Assembly (NCBI GenBank): GCA_029856155.1
Contig: JAHQWL010000026.1
Location: forward strand, 1 to 52,545
Direction: 5' to 3'
Source of the DNA: Promethearchaeia archaeon
GTDB lineage: Archaea > Asgardarchaeota > Lokiarchaeia > Sigyniarchaeales > SOKP01
DNA: 52,545 bases
Shown here: piece after piece, positions 1 through 9,619 of the stretch
How the letters are laid out: the number at the start of each line of letters is the position of its first letter
How positions within the stretch are numbered: position 1 is the stretch's first letter
Notes under the pieces: model-generated
Database searches by the model: none
The model's input: the letters and a program-made list of their open reading frames with translations, nothing else
Told to the model about the DNA's origin: nothing
Position numbers and translations under genes: made by a program

Positions 1-2
1 CC

Positions 3-379
3 TTTACTTCTTTACCAAGTTATGATCCCCCAGTTATTAACAATGGAACTTACTACATTAGAGTCTGTACACAAGACATTGTAGGTAATATCGCTCCATG
101 GACTACTCTTTATGTATTTAAATACGAAAAGATAGTAAATGGTACAAAGATGATCCTATTGAAGAACCCGTTGACGATCCTGTTGACGATCCTATTGATA
201 ATCCGATTGATGATTCTGATGAAGATCCCAATGATAATTCCAACGACAGTAGTGATGATGAGCTCAATAAAGACACATTTGTTAATATAGAAGATAATAT
301 CATAGTAGAGTTTATTTTAATTATTGGAATATTAAGTTTATTGGTTTTTTTATTTATTAAGGTTCAAACAAAGAGATAA
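3..379 (+). pseudogene. C-terminal part of a membrane-anchored surface protein, frameshifted
   Basis: The 5' end lies outside the window. Frame 3 reads an extracellular-type segment (NGTYYIRVCTQDIVGN) up to about base 128. The reading then continues only in frame 2, as a linker of Asp-Pro-rich repeats (DDPVDDPIDNPIDDSDEDP), one hydrophobic helix (FILIIGILSLLVFLFI) and a short basic end, stopping at 377-379. This is the usual tail of an archaeal cell-surface protein with an acidic stalk and a C-terminal anchor. The shift falls in an A-run at 127-130, and one additional A would restore a single frame. That points either to a homopolymer error or to a real one-base deletion. The function of the lost N-terminal part cannot be seen. 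Confidence 0.6.
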
Positions 380-388
380 TGACTAAAG

Positions 389-466
389 AGCCAGAAAAAA
401 GAAAATTAATCTTAAATTGTTTAGTAATCATTTAGAAAAACTTGAAAAATCATCCAATAAATATGA
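389..466 (+). repeat. 78-bp exact direct repeat of an internal segment of the downstream gene
   Basis: Bases 389-466 are identical to bases 1355-1432, which lie inside the GIY-YIG gene starting at 501. Identity ends abruptly on both sides (388 versus 1354, 467 versus 1433). The upstream copy sits between the stop of the surface-protein fragment and the start of the next gene and is not part of an evident reading frame. It could be a local copying event, a trace of gene insertion or conversion, or an assembly join. Confidence 0.9.
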
Positions 467-500
467 GCTGGAAATTCATTTTTTTTTTAAATATCAATAA

Positions 501-2894
501 ATGTTTAGTTTTTATATGATAGAAAATGCTGAGGACTCCCCAAATTTTTGTAAATATTGTGGTTGTAAATTTCAACAAAATGTAATTGAAAAAATAATAG
601 AAAACAAAGAACTTGTAATCTGTGAGTTCTGTGGAATCGAAATTAATATCGACAGAATTGATACTCAAGAGAGATTTGGTAAGGACTCAAATGAGAAAAC
701 CTCGAATCTTAAAGATGATATTAAGATAAATAAAAAGTCAGTTGTTAAAAAAGTCGGTAAATTTGTGAGAACAAGAAAATATTCAGTGAATGTAATTAAA
801 GAGGACGAGGATTTTCCTCAAATATTCAAAGAAAATTTAATCATAGTGACTTCTCGCTTAATCTACCATTTTATCAGAGAATGGGAGCAAGAAAATAATG
901 CAAATATACGTCATGCACGTCTAAACCAAGCAATTCTTACATATTTAGCAAGTAAGTTAAAGCCTATATTAGTTAAAAGAATAGGCAGAGCTTTTTTAGA
1001 AAATTTACATAACATCTCTCTCAAAGAATTTAATGATTGTTTAAAATTGTTACAAGAAAAAATAGAGTCAAATCAAGATTATCGAACTCATTTTATAACA
1101 TTTTTGATATGGTTACAAAGAATTGTGTTTAAGATAATTTCGCAGATGTGGGAAATGACACACCTCCCTAATTTTCAGGCTATTATCCTTAGAGATCTAA
1201 AGAAATTCATGAAACAAGATTTAGTTTTAGATGAAAAAGAAGTTGCAGTTAATTCTTTAAAAGAATTCGGTCCAGAATTAAATGAACACCAATTTAGTTA
1301 TCAAAAAAAAAATAGTAAGTTTGATCCGAATTTGATTAAGATTGTTCATGAATTAGCCAGAAAAAAGAAAATTAATCTTAAATTGTTTAGTAATCATTTA
1401 GAAAAACTTGAAAAATCATCCAATAAATATGAAAGAACGGCATTTATGGCTTCTGTAAGAATACTTCAAGATTTAATAAAAAAAGAAGAGATTCCTATTT
1501 TCATTAGAGGATCCTACCAGACTTCATTTGGAAAAAGCTATTTAAGAAGAGGTGAAAAAGGGTTTGATCATTTCCACTCATATATTGAAGCAATATATGA
1601 GATTAAATGCTTATTTAAAATGGGTACTAAAACTGATATTTATATTGGACATACCGAGAAATCTCTAAGAAGGAGATTTGAATATCATATAGAAACCGCA
1701 CTTAACGAGTATATTGAAAAAAAAAGGGAACCTCTATCATTAATTAGAAAAGCAATAATAAAAGCATTAGAGCAGGAAGTTACTAAAGATGGAGTCAAAT
1801 ATTTAGGATTGAAATATGAAAAATTTTGTGATATTAGCCATTTTATTGAGCAATATCAGTCTTTAACAAAAAAATCACGCTTTATTATTAGGAAAAAGCT
1901 AATGAACTCTTTTATAGGTAAATATTTTGAAATAAAAGTAATCGAAAAACACTATACAAAAAAAGATGTATCTGACAGAGAAAAATGGTATAAAGAAAAT
2001 TACCCAGATTCCAAAGGCACTGTATTTCCTTATGGACTTAATATGGATTCAACTTTAGAAAGTGTAAAAAAATATATTGCCCTTCCAATGTATGATATTG
2101 TTTTCATGTTATCTTTAGGATATAGAGTACCTTATATTTCAAGAATGATAAAAAAGTTATATAATATAAAAGAAGCATCTGAAGATAACATTTATGCTCG
2201 TATAAAGCAGTTTTTTAAAAGTGTTGAGAATGCTGAAGATCAATTTTTAAGGCTCGTAGTTCAATCATTGCTAGAAAATCATCTTAATTTATCTGGTGCT
2301 CAAATTGGCAGGATTATTCATCGAAAAGGAGGAAAACATTTTTTTGATTCACGAGCTTGTCCTTTTAGACGATGGTTTGGTGATATTAAGTTAAGAGAAT
2401 TGAAAAAAGTAATAGTTCGTGGAGATTTTAGCTGGAAAAAGTTGAATAGCTTATTAGAGGAACTTAGAAATGGATATAATATTAAAGGAATTCATAAATC
2501 GCAATGGATTGATTTATTCATTAAAGGTGCGTCTAATGCTGAATTAGCTATAATTGCTGGTTATAAAAATGCTGATACTTTTAGAAAACATTTTTTTAAA
2601 TTAGAGGAAAGTAGAAAAGCGTTTGGTGTATCTAATAGAAAAGAAGCTGTTAAAAAATATAGAAAATTAAAAACTATACAAATCTTAAAGAATACTACTT
2701 CTCCTTCATTATCAGTTTTTGAAAATATATATGTGGATGTATTTGGATTTCAGAGTCGTCAAGTATATATAAAAAAATATGAAAAACACTACAATAGTGG
2801 TGTTTATTTTTTCGAGAGAGCTCTTAAACAATATTTCATAGCATTATTTGATGGAATGACACTGAAAGAGATAATTGATAAATATAAAACTTAA
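501..2894 (+). CDS. Zinc-ribbon protein with central GIY-YIG nuclease domain
   Basis: The 797-residue protein starts with a Cys4 zinc ribbon (C17-x2-C20, C41-x2-C44) followed by a long helical region of about 250 residues. A GIY-YIG-type domain is visible in the middle: Y366 in YEIK, Y381 in IYIG, the Arg/His run RRRFEYH just after, E494 in the EKWY motif, and N514 in YGLN. These are the catalytic positions of the fold. The C-terminal 270 residues contain helical, probably helix-turn-helix, repeats (for example GAQIGRIIHRKGG and NAELAIIAGYKNADTFRKHF), suggesting DNA binding. It is probably a selfish or genome-editing nuclease, but the target is unknown. ATG 516 is an alternative start. Confidence is good for the fold and low for the role. 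Confidence 0.7.
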   Translation: MFSFYMIENAEDSPNFCKYCGCKFQQNVIEKIIENKELVICEFCGIEINIDRIDTQERFGKDSNEKTSNLKDDIKINKKSVVKKVGKFVRTRKYSVNVIKEDEDFPQIFKENLIIVTSRLIYHFIREWEQENNANIRHARLNQAILTYLASKLKPILVKRIGRAFLENLHNISLKEFNDCLKLLQEKIESNQDYRTHFITFLIWLQRIVFKIISQMWEMTHLPNFQAIILRDLKKFMKQDLVLDEKEVAVNSLKEFGPELNEHQFSYQKKNSKFDPNLIKIVHELARKKKINLKLFSNHLEKLEKSSNKYERTAFMASVRILQDLIKKEEIPIFIRGSYQTSFGKSYLRRGEKGFDHFHSYIEAIYEIKCLFKMGTKTDIYIGHTEKSLRRRFEYHIETALNEYIEKKREPLSLIRKAIIKALEQEVTKDGVKYLGLKYEKFCDISHFIEQYQSLTKKSRFIIRKKLMNSFIGKYFEIKVIEKHYTKKDVSDREKWYKENYPDSKGTVFPYGLNMDSTLESVKKYIALPMYDIVFMLSLGYRVPYISRMIKKLYNIKEASEDNIYARIKQFFKSVENAEDQFLRLVVQSLLENHLNLSGAQIGRIIHRKGGKHFFDSRACPFRRWFGDIKLRELKKVIVRGDFSWKKLNSLLEELRNGYNIKGIHKSQWIDLFIKGASNAELAIIAGYKNADTFRKHFFKLEESRKAFGVSNRKEAVKKYRKLKTIQILKNTTSPSLSVFENIYVDVFGFQSRQVYIKKYEKHYNSGVYFFERALKQYFIALFDGMTLKEIIDKYKT

Positions 2895-2988
2895 CAATTC
2901 TTATCTATTGAAAAACTTCTTTTTATTAGAGTTTTAATTTTTTAAGATATTTGAAATAAATTTAAATGATAAAATGTAATTTTAAGAA

Positions 2989-3786
2989 ATGCGTGAATAC
3001 ACTTACGGACCATTTCAATCGAGGCGATTAGGACTTTCTTTAGGTGTTAATGTTTTAACTAATTATAAATTATGCACATATAATTGTGTATACTGTGAAA
3101 TTGGTTTAACAAAAAAAGAAAATTTAGTTTCTCCTAATTATAGAATAAAATTACCACCATCACCCAATTTCAGAAAAGAATTAAAATCAATTTTAACCTA
3201 TTTTCCACATCTGAACTCAATTACTTTTGGTTATAATGGAGAACCTACCTTAAATGAAAATCTTTTAGATTTTCTTAAAGTAGCAGAGGGTATAAGGAAT
3301 AAATTCGACTGGGCAAATCAAAAACCAATCCTCACATTGTTTACAAATTCTAGTACATTATATATTGATAAAATAAGGAAAAGAGTCAGTCAATTCGAGT
3401 TAGTTTTAGCAAAATTAGATACAGCTAATAATGATGATTTTAAGAGAACTAACCGTCCACATCATGATGTTCCTAATATCGAAATGATAATTGAGTCCTT
3501 AATTAAATTAAAACAAGAAATACCAAAGAATAATAAATTAGCTATCCAGATTTTAATTTATGATTCCTACAATAAGGATTTTATACCAAATAACAATTCT
3601 AAAAATATTCTTGATATTGCTCAAGCATTAAAAAAAATAAAACCTGATATAATACAAATTTACTCAACAGCAAGAATTCCCGCAGAATATTTTGTTTTCT
3701 CAATAGATGACGAAAGAAAAAGGGAAATCGCTTCTATCTTTAAAGAAGTAATCCGTGATGATAAAATTGAAATAAATATTTATTAA
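2989..3786 (+). CDS. Radical SAM protein of the COG0731 (TYW1-like) family
   Basis: The N-terminus carries the family signature YGPFQSRRLGLSLGVN, followed by the radical SAM cluster motif C29-x3-C33-x2-C36 (CTYNCVYC), which should bind a [4Fe-4S] cluster and S-adenosylmethionine. GYNGEPTLNENL corresponds to the glycine-rich SAM-contacting strand. At 265 residues it is a stand-alone radical SAM domain without the extra domains of wyosine synthase, so the substrate is not assigned. It is separated by about 95 bp from the preceding gene and 105 bp from the ROK gene, and is probably transcribed alone. Family assignment is firm; the reaction is unknown. Confidence 0.8.
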   Translation: MREYTYGPFQSRRLGLSLGVNVLTNYKLCTYNCVYCEIGLTKKENLVSPNYRIKLPPSPNFRKELKSILTYFPHLNSITFGYNGEPTLNENLLDFLKVAEGIRNKFDWANQKPILTLFTNSSTLYIDKIRKRVSQFELVLAKLDTANNDDFKRTNRPHHDVPNIEMIIESLIKLKQEIPKNNKLAIQILIYDSYNKDFIPNNNSKNILDIAQALKKIKPDIIQIYSTARIPAEYFVFSIDDERKREIASIFKEVIRDDKIEINIY

Positions 3787-3891
3787 ATCATAGAAAAACT
3801 TTTATTACTGCCATAATATTTTGATGTATTCGAAATCTTTATTTTATTCAGAGGTTAAGGAAAACATAGAAAATTTTAATGTGAGAAAAAA

Positions 3892-4896
3892 GTGGATGAA
3901 AATTTCATTGCTGGTATAGATATTGGAGGTACTTGGGTTCGAGTTGCTATTTGTGCAGCAGATTTAAATGAAAAAAATATTAAAAAAAAAATTACAGCAA
4001 CATTAAAGGAAAATGAATATTCAATTAGCAATTCAGCATGTCAAATTTTATCAGAGTTATTATCTGAAAACAATATTAAAAAAGAACAGATTTTAGGAAT
4101 AGGGGTTGCTACCGCAGGTCCTTTAAACATGGAAAAAGGGGAGGTTTTTAATAATGCTAATCTCGGATTTAGAGTAATTCCCCTAAAAGAACCAATTAGA
4201 GAGAAATTTCCTGAAATCCCTATATATTTTATTAATGATTGTAATGGGAGTGTTTTAGGTGTACATTTCTTTGAAGCCGAAGACGATGAAAAAGACAATT
4301 TAGTATATATCACTATGTCTACTGGAGTTGGAGGAGGCGTTATTTGTAATGGACATTTATTATTAGGAAAAGAAGGGAATGCAGCAGAAATAGGACACAC
4401 ATTAGTTGAACCAAAGAGTAAAGCTCAGTGCAATTGTGGTGCGTATGGGTGCTGGGAAGCTTTTAGTTCTGGAACAGGTGTTCGAAACAGAGCATTAGAT
4501 GCATTACAAGAAGGAAAACTTAATGCAGGTATATTGATGAGCATTGTAGAAAAAGATAAATCGAGAATAACAGCTAAAGAGATTTTTCAAGCTGCAAGAG
4601 AAGGTGATGAATTATCTAAAAAGATAGTAAATGATTGTGTTTTCTATACCAAAATAGGAGTTGGCATAGTAAATAATTATTATGATTGTACATGTATTTA
4701 TTTTGGAGGAGCCATGATGAAAGATAAAGAACAGATAATTCCTCATATAATTAAGCAATTTGAAGTGGATCCCATTAAATTTACAAGTAATCATCCCCCA
4801 AAAATAAAATTAACAAAATATGAAGATGAAATTGGATTAAGAGGTGCTTTAGCTCTAGTCAAATACAAAATTGAAAGTAATTTAATAATCTCCTAA
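3892..4896 (+). CDS. ROK-family sugar kinase (glucokinase-like)
   Basis: This 334-residue ROK protein has the N-terminal phosphate-binding motif DIGGTWVRVA, the second motif GIGVATAGPLN, the catalytic-Asp segment INDCNGSVLG, the adenosine loop STGVGGGV, and the ROK zinc site made of the His in EIGHTLVEP and the Cys cluster CNCGAYGCWEAFSSG. It should phosphorylate a hexose with ATP in the cytoplasm. The best start is GTG 3892, because no in-frame ATG lies near it. It ends 16 bp before a phosphohexomutase, so the pair very likely forms an operon converting free hexose to hexose-6-P and then hexose-1-P. Which hexose is used (glucose, an N-acetylhexosamine or mannose) cannot be decided. Confidence 0.85.
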   Translation: MDENFIAGIDIGGTWVRVAICAADLNEKNIKKKITATLKENEYSISNSACQILSELLSENNIKKEQILGIGVATAGPLNMEKGEVFNNANLGFRVIPLKEPIREKFPEIPIYFINDCNGSVLGVHFFEAEDDEKDNLVYITMSTGVGGGVICNGHLLLGKEGNAAEIGHTLVEPKSKAQCNCGAYGCWEAFSSGTGVRNRALDALQEGKLNAGILMSIVEKDKSRITAKEIFQAAREGDELSKKIVNDCVFYTKIGVGIVNNYYDCTCIYFGGAMMKDKEQIIPHIIKQFEVDPIKFTSNHPPKIKLTKYEDEIGLRGALALVKYKIESNLIIS

Positions 4897-4912
4897 TAAA
4901 AGAATAAATAAA

Positions 4913-6337
4913 ATGGAAGACAAAAATTTAATTTTTACATTAAGCGGAATCAGAGGTCGTGCTGAGAAAGATCTTACATTCGACACTGTTAAGAAAATTG
5001 CGATTGCTTTTGGATTATGGATTGATGGAAAAGATAAGAAAGTGGTACTAGGCAGAGATACTCGACCAAGTGGTTCTCTAATTGAACAAGCGTTAATAGA
5101 AGGATTAAATTTTTCTGGTTTTAAAATATTAAATCTTGGAATATGCCCTACACCTGTAATAATTCATGCTAAGAATAAATTAAATATCCCAGCGGGTATT
5201 ATTATTACAGGATCTCATAATCCTCAACAATGGAATGGTCTAAAATTATTATCTACAAAAACTTTTCTGAATACTGATGATTTAGAAATAATTTCAATCT
5301 ATTTAGAAAACATAGATTTAAATTCTTATAATAAAGATCAGTTAAGTGTAGTCCAGAATGTTGAAACTTTGAATCCAATTAGAGATTATATTCAAGATTT
5401 ATTAAGTCATATTGATCATTTAGAGATTAAACATAAAAATAATCTAAGAGTAGTTATAGACTCGGGAGCAGGAGCGGGAAAACTTGTCACACCACTAGTA
5501 TTAAATGAATTGGGTTGCCATACAAAATTAATTAATAATGACTTGCTTGTAAATAAAGATTTCCCAAGAGAAATTGAACCAATAAAGGAAAATCTCAAAG
5601 ATTTGATAATGGAAGTGTGGCAAGGTAATTATGATATTGGATTCGCTCATGATACTGATGCGGATAGATTAACAATTATTGGAGAAACGGGTATATGTTA
5701 TCCCGAAGACATAGGATTAGCAATAATTACAAAATATTACTTAGAAAATCACCAAGATATGGATAGAAAAATATTTTTTGTTACAAATTTAGCATCTTCA
5801 TTAAGGTTTGACGCGATCGCAGAAAAATATAATGCTCAAATTATAAGAACACCTATAGGAGAACGCTTCTTAACAGAAGAAATGAATAAATTAATTTCGA
5901 ATTCATCAAAGAGTCGATTGGTTTTCGGCGGGGAAGGATCGTGTGGAGGTTTTATGTTCCCATATTTCAATAACACGAGAGATGGGATTTTCGCAGCTGC
6001 AAAAATAGTTGAAATTCTTGTAAAAACAGGAAAAACCATATCACAACTGGTTGCAGAACTACCTAAGTATTATTCTCATCGAGTAAAAATCAATGTAAAA
6101 AATATTGACACTATATCCCTTATTAAAAAAGTGAAAACAGAACTAATAACGGAGGGAGAAGATGTAGAACAAATAAACAATGATCTTAAATTTGGAAAGG
6201 CAAAAGATTGGTTTGTTCTAATCCATCCATCTAATACAGAACCAGTGATTAGAGTGATAAGTGAAGCAAAAAGAGAATCTCTAGCTAGAGTTTATTGTGA
6301 AGCAACAGCAGAACTTGTGAAATTAATCATTTCGTAA
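4913..6337 (+). CDS. Phosphohexomutase (phosphoglucomutase/phosphomannomutase/GlmM family)
   Basis: This is a 474-residue alpha-D-phosphohexomutase with all four domains. The entry motif is SGIRGRA, the phosphoserine loop is GIIITGSHNP, the metal-binding loop is DTDADRLTI (three Asp ligands for Mg), the sugar-binding loop is GGEGSCGG, and the C-terminal phosphate-binding motif is HPSNTEPVIRV. It interconverts hexose 6-phosphate and hexose 1-phosphate through a phosphoserine intermediate. It follows the ROK kinase by 16 bp and probably uses its product to supply sugar-1-phosphate for nucleotide-sugar synthesis. Sequence alone does not separate PGM, PMM and GlmM activity here. Confidence 0.88.
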   Translation: MEDKNLIFTLSGIRGRAEKDLTFDTVKKIAIAFGLWIDGKDKKVVLGRDTRPSGSLIEQALIEGLNFSGFKILNLGICPTPVIIHAKNKLNIPAGIIITGSHNPQQWNGLKLLSTKTFLNTDDLEIISIYLENIDLNSYNKDQLSVVQNVETLNPIRDYIQDLLSHIDHLEIKHKNNLRVVIDSGAGAGKLVTPLVLNELGCHTKLINNDLLVNKDFPREIEPIKENLKDLIMEVWQGNYDIGFAHDTDADRLTIIGETGICYPEDIGLAIITKYYLENHQDMDRKIFFVTNLASSLRFDAIAEKYNAQIIRTPIGERFLTEEMNKLISNSSKSRLVFGGEGSCGGFMFPYFNNTRDGIFAAAKIVEILVKTGKTISQLVAELPKYYSHRVKINVKNIDTISLIKKVKTELITEGEDVEQINNDLKFGKAKDWFVLIHPSNTEPVIRVISEAKRESLARVYCEATAELVKLIIS

Positions 6338-6410
6338 ATCTTTTTTTTTTAAGAAAATTCTCATTAGTTTAATGCTTCACAAACAAGACTTAAATAAGAG
6401 AGAAATTACA

Positions 6411-8237
6411 CTACTCCTTTAGTTGTTCTAATATTTTTTCAGCTAATTTTTTTCCTATTAATTGAGAAATATCTTCCAATGAAGCTTTTTTAATCTTTTC
6501 TACACTTCCAAAATGATTAAGTAATTTATTTCTAGTTATTGGCCCAACGCCTTCAATATCATCTAAAACCGAACCTGTTGTTCGCCTCTCTCTCTGCTTT
6601 ATATGCAATTTTTTTGAAAACCTGTGGGCCTCGTCGCGTACTCTTTGAAATAGTTTTAAAGTTGAGGAATTTCTTGGTAAAATAATGGGTTCTTTCTTTG
6701 AAGGTATATATATTTCTTCATATTTTTTAGCTAAGCCAATAATGGGAATATCAAGGCTTAACTCTTTTAGAATCGATACTCCTGCGTTCAATTGCCCTTT
6801 TCCACCATCTACTAATATTAAATCTGGTAATTCTAAATTTCTTTCTAAAAGCATGTTGTAACGTCTTTTTAAAACTTCTTTCATCATCGCAACATCATCA
6901 GGTGTAGATTTAGATTGAATTTTAAAATGCCGATAATACTTATTATAAGGTTTTCCTTCAAGAAATTAAACCATAGAACCTGTAGCATCTTTGCCATCTA
7001 TATTGGAGATATCAAAGCCCTCAATAATTCTCGGAAATTTAGGTAAATCCAAAACTTCTTTTGTTTCTTCAAGAATTTTCTCTCTAAATTCTTTATCATT
7101 CATTTTGATCTCTTCCATTTGTATTTGCTGCTCAACCATTACTTTTGCGTTTTTATTCGCTATTCGCTGCAAACTTGTTTCATTCTCGTTATGTAAAGTT
7201 CTGATTTGTATATCTTGTTTAATATCTTTTAAAAAATCTGATAGGATTCTAAATCTATCATTTATGTCAGGAATGACAATAATATCTGGTAATTGAGATT
7301 TGAAATTTTGATAATATTGTTCTAAAATTGAATTCATAATCTCTTTCTTTTGAATTAATTTCTCCCGCAAATCAAAGGTAAATGAACTTTTATTTAAAAT
7401 TCTGCTTTCCCTAATATGGATAATTACCATCGCCATATATTTTTCAGTACTATAAAAACCAACAATATCCTTATTGGCTTCATGGTTCATTAATACGTGT
7501 TGTCGATCAGTGGCATGATCTATATCTTCCAATTTATCCCTCCAGAAAGCTGCAGATTCAAAATCCTGGTTTTTAGATGCAAGGTACATTTTTTCTGATA
7601 ATTGATTTTTCAACTCATCAGTTTCTCCTTTTAAAAATAATTCGATTTTCTTAATATTTTCACGATATTCTTCTTTAGTTATCGTGGTAAAACATGGACC
7701 AGGACAAAGTTTTAATTGATAATACAAACACGCTCTCTTTTTTTTTTTAATCGGCTTTTTACATGAACAATAAGGAAAGATTTTTCTTAAATCTCTAAGT
7801 ATTCTTATTATTTCTTTTTTATCTGTATAAGGCCCTAAAAATATATTATCTTTGGAATACTTTTCTGGATTTCTAAGTACACGGATCCTTGGAAAATCTT
7901 CAGAATAAAAAAATGCCACCCAAGGATATGTCTTAGAATCCCTCATGATTACATTAAAGCGAGGGAGATGCTTTTTAATTTGAATATTTTCTAATATTAA
8001 AGCTTCTTTCTCATTTTCAGTTACAATATATTCAATAGAATGTATCAGCTTTACTAGTTCTTTAATTTTCTCTTCATAATATGGATCTGTAAAACTTGTC
8101 TTTAAAAAATATTGATTGACTCTCTTCTTGAGATTTATAGCTTTTCCTATGTAAATAATTGAACCTTTTTTATCAGCAAATAAATAAACTCCTGGTTCAT
8201 TTGGTAAACTCTTTCGTTGTAAGTCTAAATCCTTCAT
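6411..8237 (-). pseudogene. uvrC: UvrC, excinuclease ABC subunit C, interrupted by one in-frame TAA
   Basis: Read from 8237 downwards, the frame has the N-terminal GIY-YIG incision domain (GVYLFADKKGSIIYIGKA), a Cys-rich stretch (CSCKKPIKKKKRACLYYQ), the UVR segment that contacts UvrB, and the start of the RNase H-like C-terminal nuclease (IIEGFDISNIDGKDATGSMV). A TAA at 6966-6968 (codon 424) then interrupts it. The same frame continues with FLEGKPYNKYYRHFKI and PDDVAMMKEVLKRRY, the second catalytic region (LPDLILVDGGKGQLNAG) and a helix-hairpin-helix end, stopping at 6411. No base is inserted or lost, and the full length of about 608 codons is normal for UvrC. The TAA is therefore a nonsense mutation, a sequencing error or, much less likely, readthrough. 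Confidence 0.9.
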
Positions 8238-8407
8238 AAATATGAAATTTTAGTGAGAATTATGATATAATAGTGTGATGAATTTTTTATTTCTATTATT
8301 ATAAGAATAAATCAAGTATTAAAAATCAAAGAGAGTAAATGTTATTTATGATTATTAAATATTAGAAAATAACTGAATTTCTGATATATAAAAAATTTAC
8401 ATTAAAT

Positions 8408-8596
8408 ATGGTAAATATTAGAATTTGCCCAAAATGCAAAAAGCCGACGCTAAAAAATGCAACAAACGTTAGTGGTTGGTTAGCTCCAGATTTATACGAG
8501 TGTAAAGATAAAAAATGTGGTTATTTTGGTCGTTTTTACATCGAAGTTGATTCTGAAGATTATCAATTAGATCAAGATGAAAACTCATTAGAATAA
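8408..8596 (+). CDS. Small zinc-ribbon protein
   Basis: This 62-residue protein has two Cys pairs (ICPKCKKPTL and ECKDKKCGYFGRFYIE) that would coordinate one zinc ion in a rubredoxin-like ribbon, then an acidic tail. A TATA-like stretch (TATATAAAAA, about 8385-8394) lies so close to ATG 8408 that the message may be leaderless. Small ribbons of this type are common in archaea. The partner and role are unknown. Confidence 0.65.
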   Translation: MVNIRICPKCKKPTLKNATNVSGWLAPDLYECKDKKCGYFGRFYIEVDSEDYQLDQDENSLE

Positions 8597-8675
8597 ATAA
8601 GTTTGATTAAATATTGTATTTTGACAACGAAAAGTTCGATTAACCATAAGAAATAATATTAAATGTGAATTTATA

Positions 8676-9608
8676 ATGAAAGAATTGTTAGAAGATGCCC
8701 AAAAGATTAAATCTTTAGAGATTCAAGGTGCTAGTAATGTTGCTATTAGTGCTATTGAATTTTTAAGTAATTATGCAAAAAGATTAAAATGTAAGAATAT
8801 TGAGACTTGTTTTAAGAAACTTAACGATGCACAAGTTATTTTAATAGATACAAGACCAACAGAACCGGCTATGAAAAATGGTTTGAAGTATATAATGAAT
8901 AAGTTAGAACAAGAAAAAGAAAGTATAATTCCTGAATATATATCTGATATTATTGAAAAATACAAGAATCTATATTGTGAAATGCTTCAAGATTCAAAAA
9001 GAAGAATTGCTGAAATAGGATCTAGGCGTATCCCTGCTTCCAGTCGTAAATTTAACGTGATGACTCATTGCCATTCTAGTCTGGTTACTGGTATTCTTTT
9101 AGAAGCTAAAAAACAAGGTAAAAATTTTAAAGTAATTAATACCGAAACACAACCACGATTACAAGGGAGGAAAACTGCAATTAAATTAATGAAGGCAAAT
9201 ATTGAAATTATCCATGTTGTTGATAGCGCTATGAGATGGGCTGTGAGACATTATCAAGTTGATCTGATTTTAATTGGTGCAGATAGTATAACTTCTGAAG
9301 GAACTATTATCAATAAAATAGGATCACGATTATTAGCATTGGTTGCTCATGAAGAACATGTTCCTTTCTATGTTGCATCTCCTTTATTAAAGTATAACCC
9401 TGAGACTAATCTAGGGCTTTTGGAAACTATTGAAATGAGAGATCCTCAAGAAATATGGGAAAACCCTCCAGAAGGAATTAAAATTTTAAATCCCGCGTTC
9501 GAAACTGTAAGTAGAAGATATATAGATGGTTTAATTACAGAAGCTGGTATTTTTGCCTCGAGCCACGTACCAAACTATTTTGCTAAAACATATCCAGAAC
9601 TGGTTTAG
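8676..9608 (+). CDS. Ribose-1,5-bisphosphate isomerase (eIF2B-like family)
   Basis: This 310-residue protein of the eIF2B alpha/MtnA superfamily has the features of archaeal R15P isomerases: the Cys loop MTHCHSSLVTG (C132), the Asp loop LILIGADSIT (D203), NKIGSRLLALVAHEE, and the R15Pi-type ETIEMRDPQEIWENP and KILNPAFETV segments. C132 and D203 match the catalytic Cys/Asp pair of the Thermococcus enzyme. It converts ribose 1,5-bisphosphate to ribulose 1,5-bisphosphate, the substrate of RuBisCO. The RuBisCO gene lies tail-to-tail with it, only 11 bp away on the other strand, which supports this role over a translation-factor role. AMP phosphorylase, the first enzyme of the route, is not in the window. 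Confidence 0.88.
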   Translation: MKELLEDAQKIKSLEIQGASNVAISAIEFLSNYAKRLKCKNIETCFKKLNDAQVILIDTRPTEPAMKNGLKYIMNKLEQEKESIIPEYISDIIEKYKNLYCEMLQDSKRRIAEIGSRRIPASSRKFNVMTHCHSSLVTGILLEAKKQGKNFKVINTETQPRLQGRKTAIKLMKANIEIIHVVDSAMRWAVRHYQVDLILIGADSITSEGTIINKIGSRLLALVAHEEHVPFYVASPLLKYNPETNLGLLETIEMRDPQEIWENPPEGIKILNPAFETVSRRYIDGLITEAGIFASSHVPNYFAKTYPELV

Positions 9609-9619
9609 AAAATATTATT

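Noticed and set aside
118..303. Ser-rich minus-strand ORF near the left edge
   Set aside because: It is the complement of the Asp-Pro-rich stalk of the surface protein, which is the better coding explanation.
389..466. Attachment site of an integrated element
   Set aside because: No integrase, tRNA gene or element boundary is visible. The second copy is inside a coding sequence.
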